In this document: positions 8,356-16,730 of the stretch, piece after piece
Position numbering within the stretch: position 1 is the stretch's first letter
Layout: each line of letters starts with the position of its first letter
DNA from: Pelagibacter sp047722505
Lineage (GTDB): Bacteria; Pseudomonadota; Alphaproteobacteria; Pelagibacterales; Pelagibacteraceae
Assembly: GCF_047722505.1 (NCBI RefSeq)
Contig: NZ_CP159814.1
Coordinates: forward strand, 1,302,001 to 1,366,000
Direction of reading: 5' to 3'
Length of the DNA: 64,000 nucleotides
Notes under the pieces: generated by a model
Database searches by the model: none
The model's input: the letters and a program-made list of their open reading frames with translations, nothing else
What the model was told of the DNA's origin: nothing
Translations under genes and position numbers: made by a program

Positions 8356-8852
8356 TTAAAAGTCTTATAGTTATATTTTTTCTAACTACTTTCATTAGTC
8401 AAACTAACGCTGAAGAAGTTAAAAAAATGGGAAAACACAAAGACTGGGAAACTTATGTAATAAATTCTGATACAGGCAAGGTGTGTTTCACACAGTCTAA
8501 ACCTGTCCTACAAGCTCCAAAAAAAAATCCACGAGATGCTAGGTTATTTATCACTTTTAGACCTGGGGAAAAAATTGCTAACGAAATAAGTATTACAGCT
8601 GGTTATGAATTTAATTCTAAAAATTCTATAACCGCTACTTCTGGAAAAAATAAATACAAATTTGATATTGCTCAAGAAGGATTTGCTTGGATTACTGACA
8701 ACAAACTTGAAAATAAAATGATTAAAATCATGAAGAAAGGGTCAAGAATTATGATCACTGGTTATAATCAAAAAGGTTCTCAAACTATAGACCATTACTC
8801 ATTGTTAGGTTTTACTAAAGCTTACAATGCTACTAAAGCAAATTGTAGCTAG
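8346..8852 (+). CDS. Invasion-associated locus B (IalB) domain protein, secreted
   Basis: A 168-residue protein with a signal peptide (residues 1-22, cleavage near TNA-EE). The mature part fits the IalB pattern: DWETYVINSDTGKVCF, then PRDARLFITFRPGEK, NEISITAGYEF, and a late GYNQKGSQTIDHYSL; one Cys near 48 and one at 167 could form a disulfide. IalB proteins are common periplasmic proteins of alphaproteobacteria; despite the name most have no link to invasion. It is sandwiched between the aldo/keto reductase and argG. Confidence 0.8.
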   Translation: MSIIKSLIVIFFLTTFISQTNAEEVKKMGKHKDWETYVINSDTGKVCFTQSKPVLQAPKKNPRDARLFITFRPGEKIANEISITAGYEFNSKNSITATSGKNKYKFDIAQEGFAWITDNKLENKMIKIMKKGSRIMITGYNQKGSQTIDHYSLLGFTKAYNATKANCS

Positions 8853-8856
8853 GTAA

Positions 8857-10044
8857 ATGAAATCTAAAAAAAAGATTGTACTTGCTTATTCTGGCGGACT
8901 AGACACTTCTATTATTTTAAAATGGCTTCAAGAAAATTATGATGCAGAAGTTATTTGTTATACAGCAGATGTTGGACAAGAAATTGATAGAAAAAAAATT
9001 ATAAGAAATGCCAAAAGACTTGGTGTTAAAAATATCATTATTGAAAATTTAAAAGATACGTTTGTAAAAGACTATGTCTTTCCAATGATTAGAGGACATG
9101 CAATTTATGAAGGTGTTTATTTATTGGGTACATCAATTGCTCGACCTTTAATTGCAAAATGTCAAATTGCTGCTGCTAAAAAATTTGGGGCTTATGCTGT
9201 TTCACATGGATCAACTGGAAAAGGAAATGACCAAGTAAGATTTGAATTGGGTTACCATTACTTTGGTCCAAAAATTAAAATTATTGCACCATGGAGAATT
9301 TGGAAATTAAACTCTAGAACAGATCTAATTAAATATGCTAAAAAAAATAGTATTCCTATTCCTACAGATAAGAAAGGTGCTCCACCTTTTTCTATAGATG
9401 ACAATTTATATCATACATCAACTGAGGGTAAGGTTTTGGAAAACCCAAAAAATGCTGCACCTGAGTTTCTTTTTCAAAGAACAGTGTCACCTGAAAAAGC
9501 ACCTAACAAAGCTTCATTTGTAACTATAGGATTTAAAAATGGAGACCCAATAATGGTAAATGGTAAAAAATTAACTCCAGGAAACTTATTAGAAAAGCTT
9601 AATGATGTTGCTGGTAAAAATGGAATTGGCAGAGTTGATTTAGTTGAGAATAGATTTATTGGAATTAAATCAAGAGGAGTTTATGAAACACCTGGTGGAA
9701 CACTGTTAATGTCAGCACATAGAGCAATTGAATCTGTTACTTTAGACAAAGAAACTATGCATAAAAAAGATGGGATTATGCCCAAATATGCTGAACTTAT
9801 CTATAATGGATACTGGTATTCAAAAGCAAGATTTAAACTTCAAAAAATTGTCGATCTTAATAAAAATAAAGTAAATGGATCTGTTAAGTTAAAATTATAC
9901 AAAGGCAATATTACAATAATATCAAGGCAAACAAAGAGTAACGCTTACTCAATGAAAAAAGTTTCTTTTGAAGAAAATAAAACTTTTAATAAATCAAATG
10001 TAGAACGATTTATTAACTTTCATAAACAAAAGCTTCATTCATAA
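8857..10044 (+). CDS. argG: Argininosuccinate synthase
   Basis: A 395-residue ATP-dependent ligase joining citrulline and aspartate in arginine synthesis. The PP-loop YSGGLDTSIIL (10-20) binds ATP. Other family blocks are SHGSTGKGNDQVRFELGY, the IAPWR stretch and GRVDLVENRFIGIKSRGVYETPGG. Normal length. It follows the IalB gene by 4 bases and is followed 4 bases later by a DsbA-like gene. No other arg genes are in the window. Confidence 0.97.
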   Translation: MKSKKKIVLAYSGGLDTSIILKWLQENYDAEVICYTADVGQEIDRKKIIRNAKRLGVKNIIIENLKDTFVKDYVFPMIRGHAIYEGVYLLGTSIARPLIAKCQIAAAKKFGAYAVSHGSTGKGNDQVRFELGYHYFGPKIKIIAPWRIWKLNSRTDLIKYAKKNSIPIPTDKKGAPPFSIDDNLYHTSTEGKVLENPKNAAPEFLFQRTVSPEKAPNKASFVTIGFKNGDPIMVNGKKLTPGNLLEKLNDVAGKNGIGRVDLVENRFIGIKSRGVYETPGGTLLMSAHRAIESVTLDKETMHKKDGIMPKYAELIYNGYWYSKARFKLQKIVDLNKNKVNGSVKLKLYKGNITIISRQTKSNAYSMKKVSFEENKTFNKSNVERFINFHKQKLHS

Positions 10045-10048
10045 GTTA

Positions 10049-10666
10049 ATGAAAATAAAAATATTTGCTGACACAATTTGTGGGTGGTGTTTTATTGGTC
10101 AAGCAAGATTAAATAATGCATTAAAAAAATTTTCTGAGACTAAGTTCGAGATAGAACACGTCCCATTTCAATTAAATCCTGACATGCCAAAAGAAGGAAT
10201 TGAAAGAAACAAATACTTAGAAATAAAGTTTGGTGGAAAAGAGTTTGCTCAACCAATGTACGATCAAATGACTAATGAAGCTAAAAAAGAAGATCTTAAT
10301 TTTAATTTAGATAAGATAAAGAAAACACCCAATACAGTATTTTCTCACTTATTAATAAAATTAGCTGAACAATCTAATGTGCACAACGAAATCAAAGAAA
10401 AAATATATCAATCATATTTTATTGAAGGTCTTGATATTGGAGATAAAGAAATCTTAATTAATATTGGAAAAGAATTTAATTTTAATGCAGATGTAATTAA
10501 TGATTTTTTTAATTTAAAAAATATTGAAGAAGTTAATTCATATATTTCAGTTGCAAGAGAAAAAGAAGTTAATGGAGTGCCTTTCTTTGAAATAGGAACA
10601 GATTTTATTTCAGGCGCACAAAGCTCTGCAAATTTGGAAAGTGTAATAAAGTCCAATTTAAGCTAA
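10049..10666 (+). CDS. DsbA-family oxidoreductase (FrnE-like)
   Basis: A 205-residue thioredoxin-fold protein without signal peptide, so cytoplasmic. The active site is CGWC inside DTICGWCFIGQARL (8-21), the conserved HVPFQLNPDMP follows, and the cis-Pro region is EVNGVPFFEI. This is the FrnE / 2-hydroxychromene-2-carboxylate isomerase-like branch, in which some members are cytoplasmic disulfide oxidoreductases tied to oxidative stress. Probably cotranscribed with argG (spacing 4 bases). Confidence 0.88.
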   Translation: MKIKIFADTICGWCFIGQARLNNALKKFSETKFEIEHVPFQLNPDMPKEGIERNKYLEIKFGGKEFAQPMYDQMTNEAKKEDLNFNLDKIKKTPNTVFSHLLIKLAEQSNVHNEIKEKIYQSYFIEGLDIGDKEILINIGKEFNFNADVINDFFNLKNIEEVNSYISVAREKEVNGVPFFEIGTDFISGAQSSANLESVIKSNLS

Positions 10667-10722
10667 AAATTAAAGGACACTTTATCCTTTGCCTTTAACG
10701 TAAAAATATCTATTCTTATTGT

Positions 10723-11181
10723 ATGGAAGCACTAAAAAATTGGATGATAGATGCAGCGAATATTTTATTTGATGACAGTAAAAACGACCTAAGATCTTTG
10801 CCAAGATCTGTGAGATTACAAATTTTATTAGTTCTAAGCTTCGTTTGGACAACTGTTTTTAGTTTGTATATTTTTTCTTATACATCTTTTGCTTTTGGTT
10901 GGGCTGGTCTTTACATAGCACACGTTGGACTTATTTTTGCAGTCTACATGACGTTCAAGCATTTTCATAAAGCAGAGGCACAATCTGGTAGTGTTTTCAA
11001 AACCAAAAATTTTGATCCGTTTAAAATCATGGTTATTGTATTTGTCATTGTATTTATCTTTGTATTTTCTAAGGGAATAGAAATTTTAACAAGTCCCAAC
11101 CCTAGCTCTTATTCAATTCCATATGATGGTCCGTCAAAATCAGTGTTTGAAAAATGGCTACCATTTAGTAAAGATAAGTAA
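10723..11181 (+). CDS. Small membrane protein of unknown function
   Basis: A 152-residue protein I do not recognise. An amphipathic N-terminus with acidic and basic residues is followed by three membrane helices (about 33-53, 58-77, 101-120) and a C-terminal periplasm- or cytoplasm-exposed tail ending in a basic patch. It overlaps the PsiE-family gene by 1 base (stop TAATG start), so the two are translationally coupled. The partner suggests a membrane role possibly linked to phosphate stress; that is inference from position only. Confidence 0.75.
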   Translation: MEALKNWMIDAANILFDDSKNDLRSLPRSVRLQILLVLSFVWTTVFSLYIFSYTSFAFGWAGLYIAHVGLIFAVYMTFKHFHKAEAQSGSVFKTKNFDPFKIMVIVFVIVFIFVFSKGIEILTSPNPSSYSIPYDGPSKSVFEKWLPFSKDK

Positions 11182-11561
11182 TGGATAAAATAGCAAAAAA
11201 TTTACAGCTAGCACTAATGTGCATTATTTTAGTAAGCACTGTAATTGCCGTTGGTATGGAAATTAATAATATGTTTCTAAATCAATCTGTAATGCTAGCA
11301 GATTTACTTTTAATGTTTCTTTATTTGGAAGTTTTAGCAATGGTTAGAGTTTTTTGGAACCAACAATCAATTAGCATAACTTTGCCTCTTTTAATTGCCA
11401 TCACTGCTCTCGCACGATTTATTATATTACAAGGAAAAGAAATGGATCCATCAGCATTAGTCTATGAAGCTATAGCTATAGTTTTAATTGCATCTGCAAT
11501 AGTTATTCTTAGATTAAGACATAGTGAAAAATTAGGTCTAAAGAAAAGAAAATCTAAATAG
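11181..11561 (+). CDS. PsiE family membrane protein (phosphate-starvation-inducible)
   Basis: A 126-residue protein with four membrane helices and the PsiE pattern: a first helix with VSTVIAVGMEINNMF, then LLLMFLYLEVLAMVRVFW, then LARFIILQGKEMDP and a last helix ending in the basic RLRHSEKLGLKKRKSK. E. coli psiE is induced by phosphate limitation, but its biochemical function is unknown. Coupled to the upstream membrane gene; the photolyase-like gene follows after 6 bases. Confidence 0.82.
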   Translation: MDKIAKNLQLALMCIILVSTVIAVGMEINNMFLNQSVMLADLLLMFLYLEVLAMVRVFWNQQSISITLPLLIAITALARFIILQGKEMDPSALVYEAIAIVLIASAIVILRLRHSEKLGLKKRKSK

Positions 11562-11567
11562 TTTAAA

Positions 11568-12710
11568 ATGATATTTTCAGCTTCAAGGGCTAAAGCCGTT
11601 GATCAATTAAATAATTTTATTGAACAAAATCTTTCAGATTATTCAAAACTAAGAAATTTCGATTTTGGACCTGATAACAGATCTAATATTTCTTGTTTAT
11701 CCCCCTATATAACTCATGGAATAATTAATGAATTAGAAGTGGTTGATAAATCTCTTAAAAAGTTTTCATTTGCAAAAAATGAAAAATTTATTCAGGAAGT
11801 TCTGTGGCGTGTTTACTGGAAAGGTTGGTTAGAATTAAGGCCTAATGTTTGGTCAGATTACTTAATAGAATTAGGTAAAGTTAAAGATCAATTTAAAAAC
11901 AATCAAAATTATTTGGATACAATTGAAGGGAAGACAAATGTAGACTGTTTTAATCAATGGGTAATTGAGCTCAAAGAAAGAAATTATCTTCATAATCACA
12001 CAAGAATGTGGTTTGCAAGTATTTGGATTTTTACACTAGAATTACCATGGCAACTGGGTGCTGAGTTTTTTATGCAGCATCTTTATGATGGTGACGCTGC
12101 ATCTAATACTCTTGGATGGAGATGGGTAGCCGGTGTTCAAACTCAAGGCAAACATTATTTAGCAAGTGAATGGAACATAAATAAATTTACAAATAATAGA
12201 TTTAAAAACATAAAACTTAATGAAAATGCCAAGCCTATATCCAGTGACAAGATATATTCCGTTACCAATAAGAGCTTTAAAAATTATGAGATTTCCGAAG
12301 ATAAAACTTTATTAATATTTGAAAATAATATGACATTTGAATTCTCTGATTTTAAAGAATATAAATTTATAAAAATTTTGTTAGTCTCAAACAGTACAAA
12401 TAGAACTATTAAATTAAGTGAAAAAGTGTTGAAATTTAAAGCTAATCTTTTAGAGAATCAAAAAATAAGATTGGAAGAAAAATCAATTAATTGTGAAACT
12501 ATTAACATTAATGATTTAAAAAATATTACTGAAGATGTTTATGCAATTTATCCAACTGTTGGTGAAAACTTGGATTTTATTCAAAATAATCAATTAAAGA
12601 ATATTAAGTTTTTATACAGAAAATTAGATCAATTTTCTTGGCAGTATTGCAATAAAGGGTTTTTTAATTTTAAGAACTACATTCCAAAAATAATAGCTGA
12701 ATTTAATTAA
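11568..12710 (+). CDS. Photolyase/cryptochrome-family protein with FAD domain first and alpha/beta domain last
   Basis: A 380-residue protein. Residues about 1-215 are a photolyase FAD-binding helical domain: LSPYITHGIINE, QEVLWRVYWKGWLELRP, NHTRMWFASIW, and the diagnostic DGDAASNTLGWRWVAG (174-189). In ordinary photolyases this domain follows an N-terminal antenna domain. Here the protein starts directly with it, and about 145 residues follow (235-380) that look like an alpha/beta fold (KTLLIFENNMTFEF, FIKILLVSN, EDVYAIYPTVGENLDFI). The order therefore appears swapped. It may repair UV damage or act as a light sensor; catalysis is not proven. Downstream of the PsiE-family gene, same strand. 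Confidence 0.82.
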   Translation: MIFSASRAKAVDQLNNFIEQNLSDYSKLRNFDFGPDNRSNISCLSPYITHGIINELEVVDKSLKKFSFAKNEKFIQEVLWRVYWKGWLELRPNVWSDYLIELGKVKDQFKNNQNYLDTIEGKTNVDCFNQWVIELKERNYLHNHTRMWFASIWIFTLELPWQLGAEFFMQHLYDGDAASNTLGWRWVAGVQTQGKHYLASEWNINKFTNNRFKNIKLNENAKPISSDKIYSVTNKSFKNYEISEDKTLLIFENNMTFEFSDFKEYKFIKILLVSNSTNRTIKLSEKVLKFKANLLENQKIRLEEKSINCETININDLKNITEDVYAIYPTVGENLDFIQNNQLKNIKFLYRKLDQFSWQYCNKGFFNFKNYIPKIIAEFN

Positions 12711-12746
12711 AAGCTCATTATTCATTTAAAATAATTTAATCTTTTA

Positions 12747-14867
12747 TTATTTTTGCAAAGATTTTTTAATAACATTTTCTAAAAGTTTTGAAATATTATT
12801 TTGATAATTATTCCAAGGTAAGCTACCACAAAACGTTATTGAGCCAGTTGAAAAAACTGAACCACCCCCTGGCACTTCAAAATAAACCATGTCTGCTTGC
12901 AAAACCTCTTCTTCAGTGTGTCCACTTAAAGTTGATAAATGAGTTAATCTTTCTTCTGGAGTAAGTATAAAATTTTCCTTTGGATCTTTCGACGCTTTTG
13001 ATTGTGCTAGTAAAGTTATATCTTTGTTAGAGCCAAGACGTGTATCTATATGATCTAATTCAAATCCGGCAGCTCCATTACCACTAAAACCAAAATCTCC
13101 TATCTGATCATCTTTTATACCTTCAAAAACCCAATCAAATTTTGGATCATGGCATTTACGTTTATAAGGATGGCCATAAAAATTACCTTGAGCTGTAAAT
13201 CCTACTCCAACAAGTTCTTGGGGTGCTCTTCCATTTCTTCTCCATAGTCCTCCATAAGTTCCATCAAAAGCGTTATAAGCTTCTCCAGGCTCTGATGCCC
13301 ATGCACGTATTCCACCTTCTGGTCGTCTAATTTCAAGTAAACTTTTATTCTCTTTGTGAATGGCAATACGCCAATAAAAGCCATTGCCCCCTAGATAATT
13401 AAGTGATCCTCCGTTATCACGATAGTCACGTAGCGCATCTAATGTTTCTTTTGTATGATATTCTGGGTGCGTTCCTGTTATGACTGCCTTATATTTTTTT
13501 ATAGCTTTAAGACCATCTTGATGAAGTTGTTCATCTGTAATTATTTCATATTCAAAATTTTTAGCATGCAACCAACTAATTAAATGACTATCTGCTTGAA
13601 AATGTCTTAATCCAGAACAGGGGGATTCTGACCCTCCAAATGTTATATAGCCTGGGCGTATATTAAAAAGTGGTCTTCTATGTGAGGCATGACAAATCCC
13701 AGCACCATCTGAGTGATAATTGTATGTAGATAAACCATATTCTTTATGATTTGCAGGATTATGTGGGTAAGCATTCCACTCCTTAATTCTATTTAACCAG
13801 CTGCCATCATAATCAACACGAGCGTGGTTCCCATAAATAGAATAGGTGAAAGTAGAAATTAAAATACAGATTTTAGCTTTTGATTTATTTATAGTTGGGG
13901 CAACAAAAAAAGGCATTGCATCCTCGTGCTCTTCACATTTAATTTTCATTATATATATTCCTGATGGCATATTCTTTGGAACTGTAAATTTGAAGTCAGT
14001 GTCCCACTCAAAATCATATATGTCATCTTCATGAAAATGGATCGCAGCATAATGCTTAGGTTTATGTTGCCAATTCATTTCAGAGCTATCCCACTTAGAT
14101 CCCGTAACAGCTCGAGTTGGAAAGTTTTTTAATTTTAACGTAGGTCCAACAATCGAGTCTACAGTTGTAGAAGATGTATTGTTGGATAAATCCCAATCTA
14201 CAATAATCTTATTATCTATTTTTATTTGAGGAGACTCAATTTTTCCATTAAAATAATTAGAAGCCACTCCTTTAGATATGATTGCTGCTAAAGATACTTT
14301 ACTTGAAATATCTTTATTTATAATCAGTTTACCTTTATTTGTTATTTCTTTTTTATCTTTATATTTTATCACTTTCTGTGAAATGCTTACATTTCCATTA
14401 ATAGAAATTTTAACTTTAATTTTATACCAAGATCTTAATTCCATTGGTTCTTTAATAGAAATAGATTTCTTGCCAACTCTGATAGAAGATGACCCTTTAG
14501 AATTAATATAAATTTCAACATTACCGACTGCAATAATTGATTGATCTCTAGAAGATGAGATTGTTGGAAAAATTATTACTGATAAAGTTAAATTTTTCTT
14601 AATAGAAATCTTTATTGGTTTTTTGCTAACCGCATAAGAACCAGGGTTAAAGGTTTGTTCTCTAGATTTATAGGATGTTGTTTTAAAGTATTTCGATGCA
14701 TCCTCTTCTATTATACCCACACCCTTAGGATTTGGGTCAGCACTAATAGACCTTTTTAAAGATGCAGAAAAGGATTTTTTTAAGTTTGAGGATATTTTAA
14801 ATGAGATAGTTTCATTTGGTCGTAATGAAAGTTTATCAGAGTATCCTACTAAAGGAATACCCGTCAT
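12747..14867 (-). CDS. N,N-dimethylformamidase large-subunit-like amidohydrolase
   Basis: A 706-residue protein resembling the beta (large) subunit of N,N-dimethylformamidase. Residues about 85-240 look like a LamG/concanavalin-like beta sandwich (RSWYKIKVKISINGNV). The C-terminal half has an amidotransferase-like fold with GTHPEYHT, where His467 and Glu469 match the His-x-Glu of the mononuclear iron site, and Tyr382 or Tyr384 in STYNYHSDG is the probable third ligand. Known enzymes hydrolyse DMF to dimethylamine and formate. The small subunit is not in the window. It overlaps the TRAP dctM gene by 4 bases, tying it to uptake. The true substrate is unknown. Confidence 0.8.
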   Translation of the reverse strand: MTGIPLVGYSDKLSLRPNETISFKISSNLKKSFSASLKRSISADPNPKGVGIIEEDASKYFKTTSYKSREQTFNPGSYAVSKKPIKISIKKNLTLSVIIFPTISSSRDQSIIAVGNVEIYINSKGSSSIRVGKKSISIKEPMELRSWYKIKVKISINGNVSISQKVIKYKDKKEITNKGKLIINKDISSKVSLAAIISKGVASNYFNGKIESPQIKIDNKIIVDWDLSNNTSSTTVDSIVGPTLKLKNFPTRAVTGSKWDSSEMNWQHKPKHYAAIHFHEDDIYDFEWDTDFKFTVPKNMPSGIYIMKIKCEEHEDAMPFFVAPTINKSKAKICILISTFTYSIYGNHARVDYDGSWLNRIKEWNAYPHNPANHKEYGLSTYNYHSDGAGICHASHRRPLFNIRPGYITFGGSESPCSGLRHFQADSHLISWLHAKNFEYEIITDEQLHQDGLKAIKKYKAVITGTHPEYHTKETLDALRDYRDNGGSLNYLGGNGFYWRIAIHKENKSLLEIRRPEGGIRAWASEPGEAYNAFDGTYGGLWRRNGRAPQELVGVGFTAQGNFYGHPYKRKCHDPKFDWVFEGIKDDQIGDFGFSGNGAAGFELDHIDTRLGSNKDITLLAQSKASKDPKENFILTPEERLTHLSTLSGHTEEEVLQADMVYFEVPGGGSVFSTGSITFCGSLPWNNYQNNISKLLENVIKKSLQK

Positions 14868-16165
14868 TTACTAACTCCATAAACTAAATCTGGCAAATAA
14901 GTTACCCAATCTGAAAAGTAAACTAAAATTAGAACCATTAAAATATAAGGTACTAGAAGAGGTAATACTCCGATGGATATTTTTTCAATTGAATCTCCAG
15001 TAATACGTGCTGCAACGAAAAGATTAATTCCAATTGGTGGTGTTAAAAAACCTATTTCACATGTAAGAACTGTAAAAATACCAAACACTACAGGGTCTAT
15101 TCCAAGTTTTGTGACCAATGGCAAAAATACTGCTGTAAAAATAATAATCTGTGCAACGCTTTCTAGCCACATACCAATAAATATATAAAATATTCCTATC
15201 AATAATAAAACTAACTCAGGATGGTTTGCTAGTCCTTGAAATAAATTTAATATTGATTCTGGAATATCATAAATTGTCACTAGTTGACCAAACGCTTTTG
15301 TAGAGCCTAAAATAAACATAACCGTACCAATCACAACAGCCGTAAATTTAAATGCTTCTATTAATTTTTTTATCGTTAGTCCTTTGTAAATAAACAAACC
15401 TACAAATAATCCATATGCAACAGCAACTGCTGCCGCTTCTGATGGTGTAAATATACCAGCATAAATTCCTCCTAGAATAATTATTGGTGCAAACATTGCC
15501 CATTTTCCATCCCATAGTGCACAAAGCAAAGGTCTAAACTGAAATTTTGCATCAGCTCCACCATAATTATTTTTTAATGAAATAATAAAAACAACTACCA
15601 TAAGCATTAAACCAAGTGCTATACCTGGTAAAATTCCTGCTAAAAAAAGCCTCGGAATAGAAACATCACTTACAAGAGCAAATATAATTATTAAATTTGA
15701 AGGTGGTATCATGCTTCCTAGCGCACCTGCAGCAGCTGCAATTCCACCTGCAAAGCCTGAATCGTAACCTTCTTTTTTCATTGCAGGGATAGTAATAGAG
15801 CCTATAGCAGCTGTAGTCGCTGGACCTGATCCAGATAAAGCAGCAAAAAACATACAAGCTACAACCGTTACTAAGCCCATCCCTCCTTTGTAGGCTCCAA
15901 CTAATTTTTTTGAAATTGTAACTAATTTTTCAGACATGCCTCCATGTTCCATGAGTTGTCCTGCTAAAATGAACAAAGGTATTGTAACTAATGGAAAAGG
16001 CTCAAATGCAGTCCAGGCACTCAACGCCATAAGTGATAATGGAATATCAGCTATAATTAGACCTGCGACAGTTGCTATACCAGCTGCAAATGGAATTGGC
16101 ACTCCAATTATCATTGTAAAAACAAAGACAAGCGCCATCACTATTGGACCATTAAAAAACTCCAT
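14864..16165 (-). CDS. TRAP transporter large permease (DctM family)
   Basis: A 433-residue protein with about 12 membrane segments. Signature stretches include LVTIPLFILAGQLMEHGG, GSGPATTAAIGSITIPAMKKEGYD, AAAGALGSMIPPSNLIIIFALV, TPSEAAAVAVAYGLFVG and LTPPIGINLFVAARI. The start chosen is the ATG at 16165, which overlaps the dctQ stop as TAATG and begins with the expected MEFFNGPIVMAL; an upstream in-frame ATG at 16201 would add 12 residues inside dctQ. With DctQ it forms the sodium-driven membrane unit of a TRAP transporter. It is coupled to the amidohydrolase by a 4-base overlap. Confidence 0.95.
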   Translation of the reverse strand: MEFFNGPIVMALVFVFTMIIGVPIPFAAGIATVAGLIIADIPLSLMALSAWTAFEPFPLVTIPLFILAGQLMEHGGMSEKLVTISKKLVGAYKGGMGLVTVVACMFFAALSGSGPATTAAIGSITIPAMKKEGYDSGFAGGIAAAAGALGSMIPPSNLIIIFALVSDVSIPRLFLAGILPGIALGLMLMVVVFIISLKNNYGGADAKFQFRPLLCALWDGKWAMFAPIIILGGIYAGIFTPSEAAAVAVAYGLFVGLFIYKGLTIKKLIEAFKFTAVVIGTVMFILGSTKAFGQLVTIYDIPESILNLFQGLANHPELVLLLIGIFYIFIGMWLESVAQIIIFTAVFLPLVTKLGIDPVVFGIFTVLTCEIGFLTPPIGINLFVAARITGDSIEKISIGVLPLLVPYILMVLILVYFSDWVTYLPDLVYGVSK

Positions 16166-16647
16166 TACAAAGGTAAACCTTTCCAACCAGTTTTTTTCCA
16201 CTCCCAGTACACTTCAAAAACTCTATAGACCATTAAACAAAAAGTAAGTGGCATAAACATTTGTAGCCATCTTAATTCAATTTTTAAACCTGGAAGAACA
16301 TAACTGACATCAAATAAAAGCTTTGTATAAACTATAGTTTGAACAATCATTAAGGCTAAAAACCCTAACCACAGAATGTCTGCTAAAATGATTGAGACAA
16401 CTTTTAATTTTTTTGGAAAAGATAATACTACAAAGGTAATTCTAACATGTTCTCGTCTCTTTATTCCTAAAGAGGCCCCAAGATAAGTAGCAAAAATTAA
16501 ACCATACACTGCTGTCTCTTCTGCCCAAACTGCTGCAGATGAAAATCCAAACCTTAAAACTACCTGAGTTATAACTGAAATAAATACAACGCTTAAAAAA
16601 AATGTACAAAACACTTCTTCAAAGTATTGATTTAATTTTTTAAGCAT
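16165..16647 (-). CDS. TRAP transporter small permease (DctQ family)
   Basis: A 160-residue protein with four membrane helices and the DctQ pattern: FFLSVVFISVITQVVLRFGF, then WAEETAVYGLIFATYLGASLGIKRREHVRI, then two further helices. It is the small membrane subunit that pairs with the downstream large permease. It follows dctP across an 83-base gap that contains a terminator-like hairpin, and overlaps dctM by one base. Confidence 0.93.
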   Translation of the reverse strand: MLKKLNQYFEEVFCTFFLSVVFISVITQVVLRFGFSSAAVWAEETAVYGLIFATYLGASLGIKRREHVRITFVVLSFPKKLKVVSIILADILWLGFLALMIVQTIVYTKLLFDVSYVLPGLKIELRWLQMFMPLTFCLMVYRVFEVYWEWKKTGWKGLPL

Positions 16648-16669
16648 TATTTGAATTCTATTAAAAATT

Positions 16670-16706
16670 AAAAAAGGGCACCAGCACTTTAAATACTGTG
16701 CGCCCC
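16670..16706 (-). terminator. Hairpin with T-tract between dctP and dctQ
   Basis: On the minus strand a GC-rich stem begins GGGCGC and closes with GTGCCC (one G-U pair), extended by CAG/CTG after a bulged A, and is followed directly by six Ts. It lies after the dctP stop and before dctQM and the amidohydrolase. A leaky terminator here would give more binding protein than permease, as is usual for TRAP operons. Intrinsic terminators are rare in this window, which makes this one stand out. Confidence 0.75.
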
Positions 16707-16730
16707 TTAAAATTTAATTAAAAGTAAAAC

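Noticed and set aside
10672..10690. AAAGGA/TCCTTT hairpin after the DsbA-like gene as terminator
   Set aside because: Weak, A/T-rich stem with no T-tract; not convincing.
13202..13384. Short frame inside the DMFase-like gene
   Set aside because: Overlaps a clear coding frame in another phase on the same strand, with no motif or ribosome site.
15936..16247. Plus-strand open frame opposite the TRAP permeases
   Set aside because: It lies wholly antisense to dctM and dctQ, which have strong family motifs; its composition mirrors their codons.
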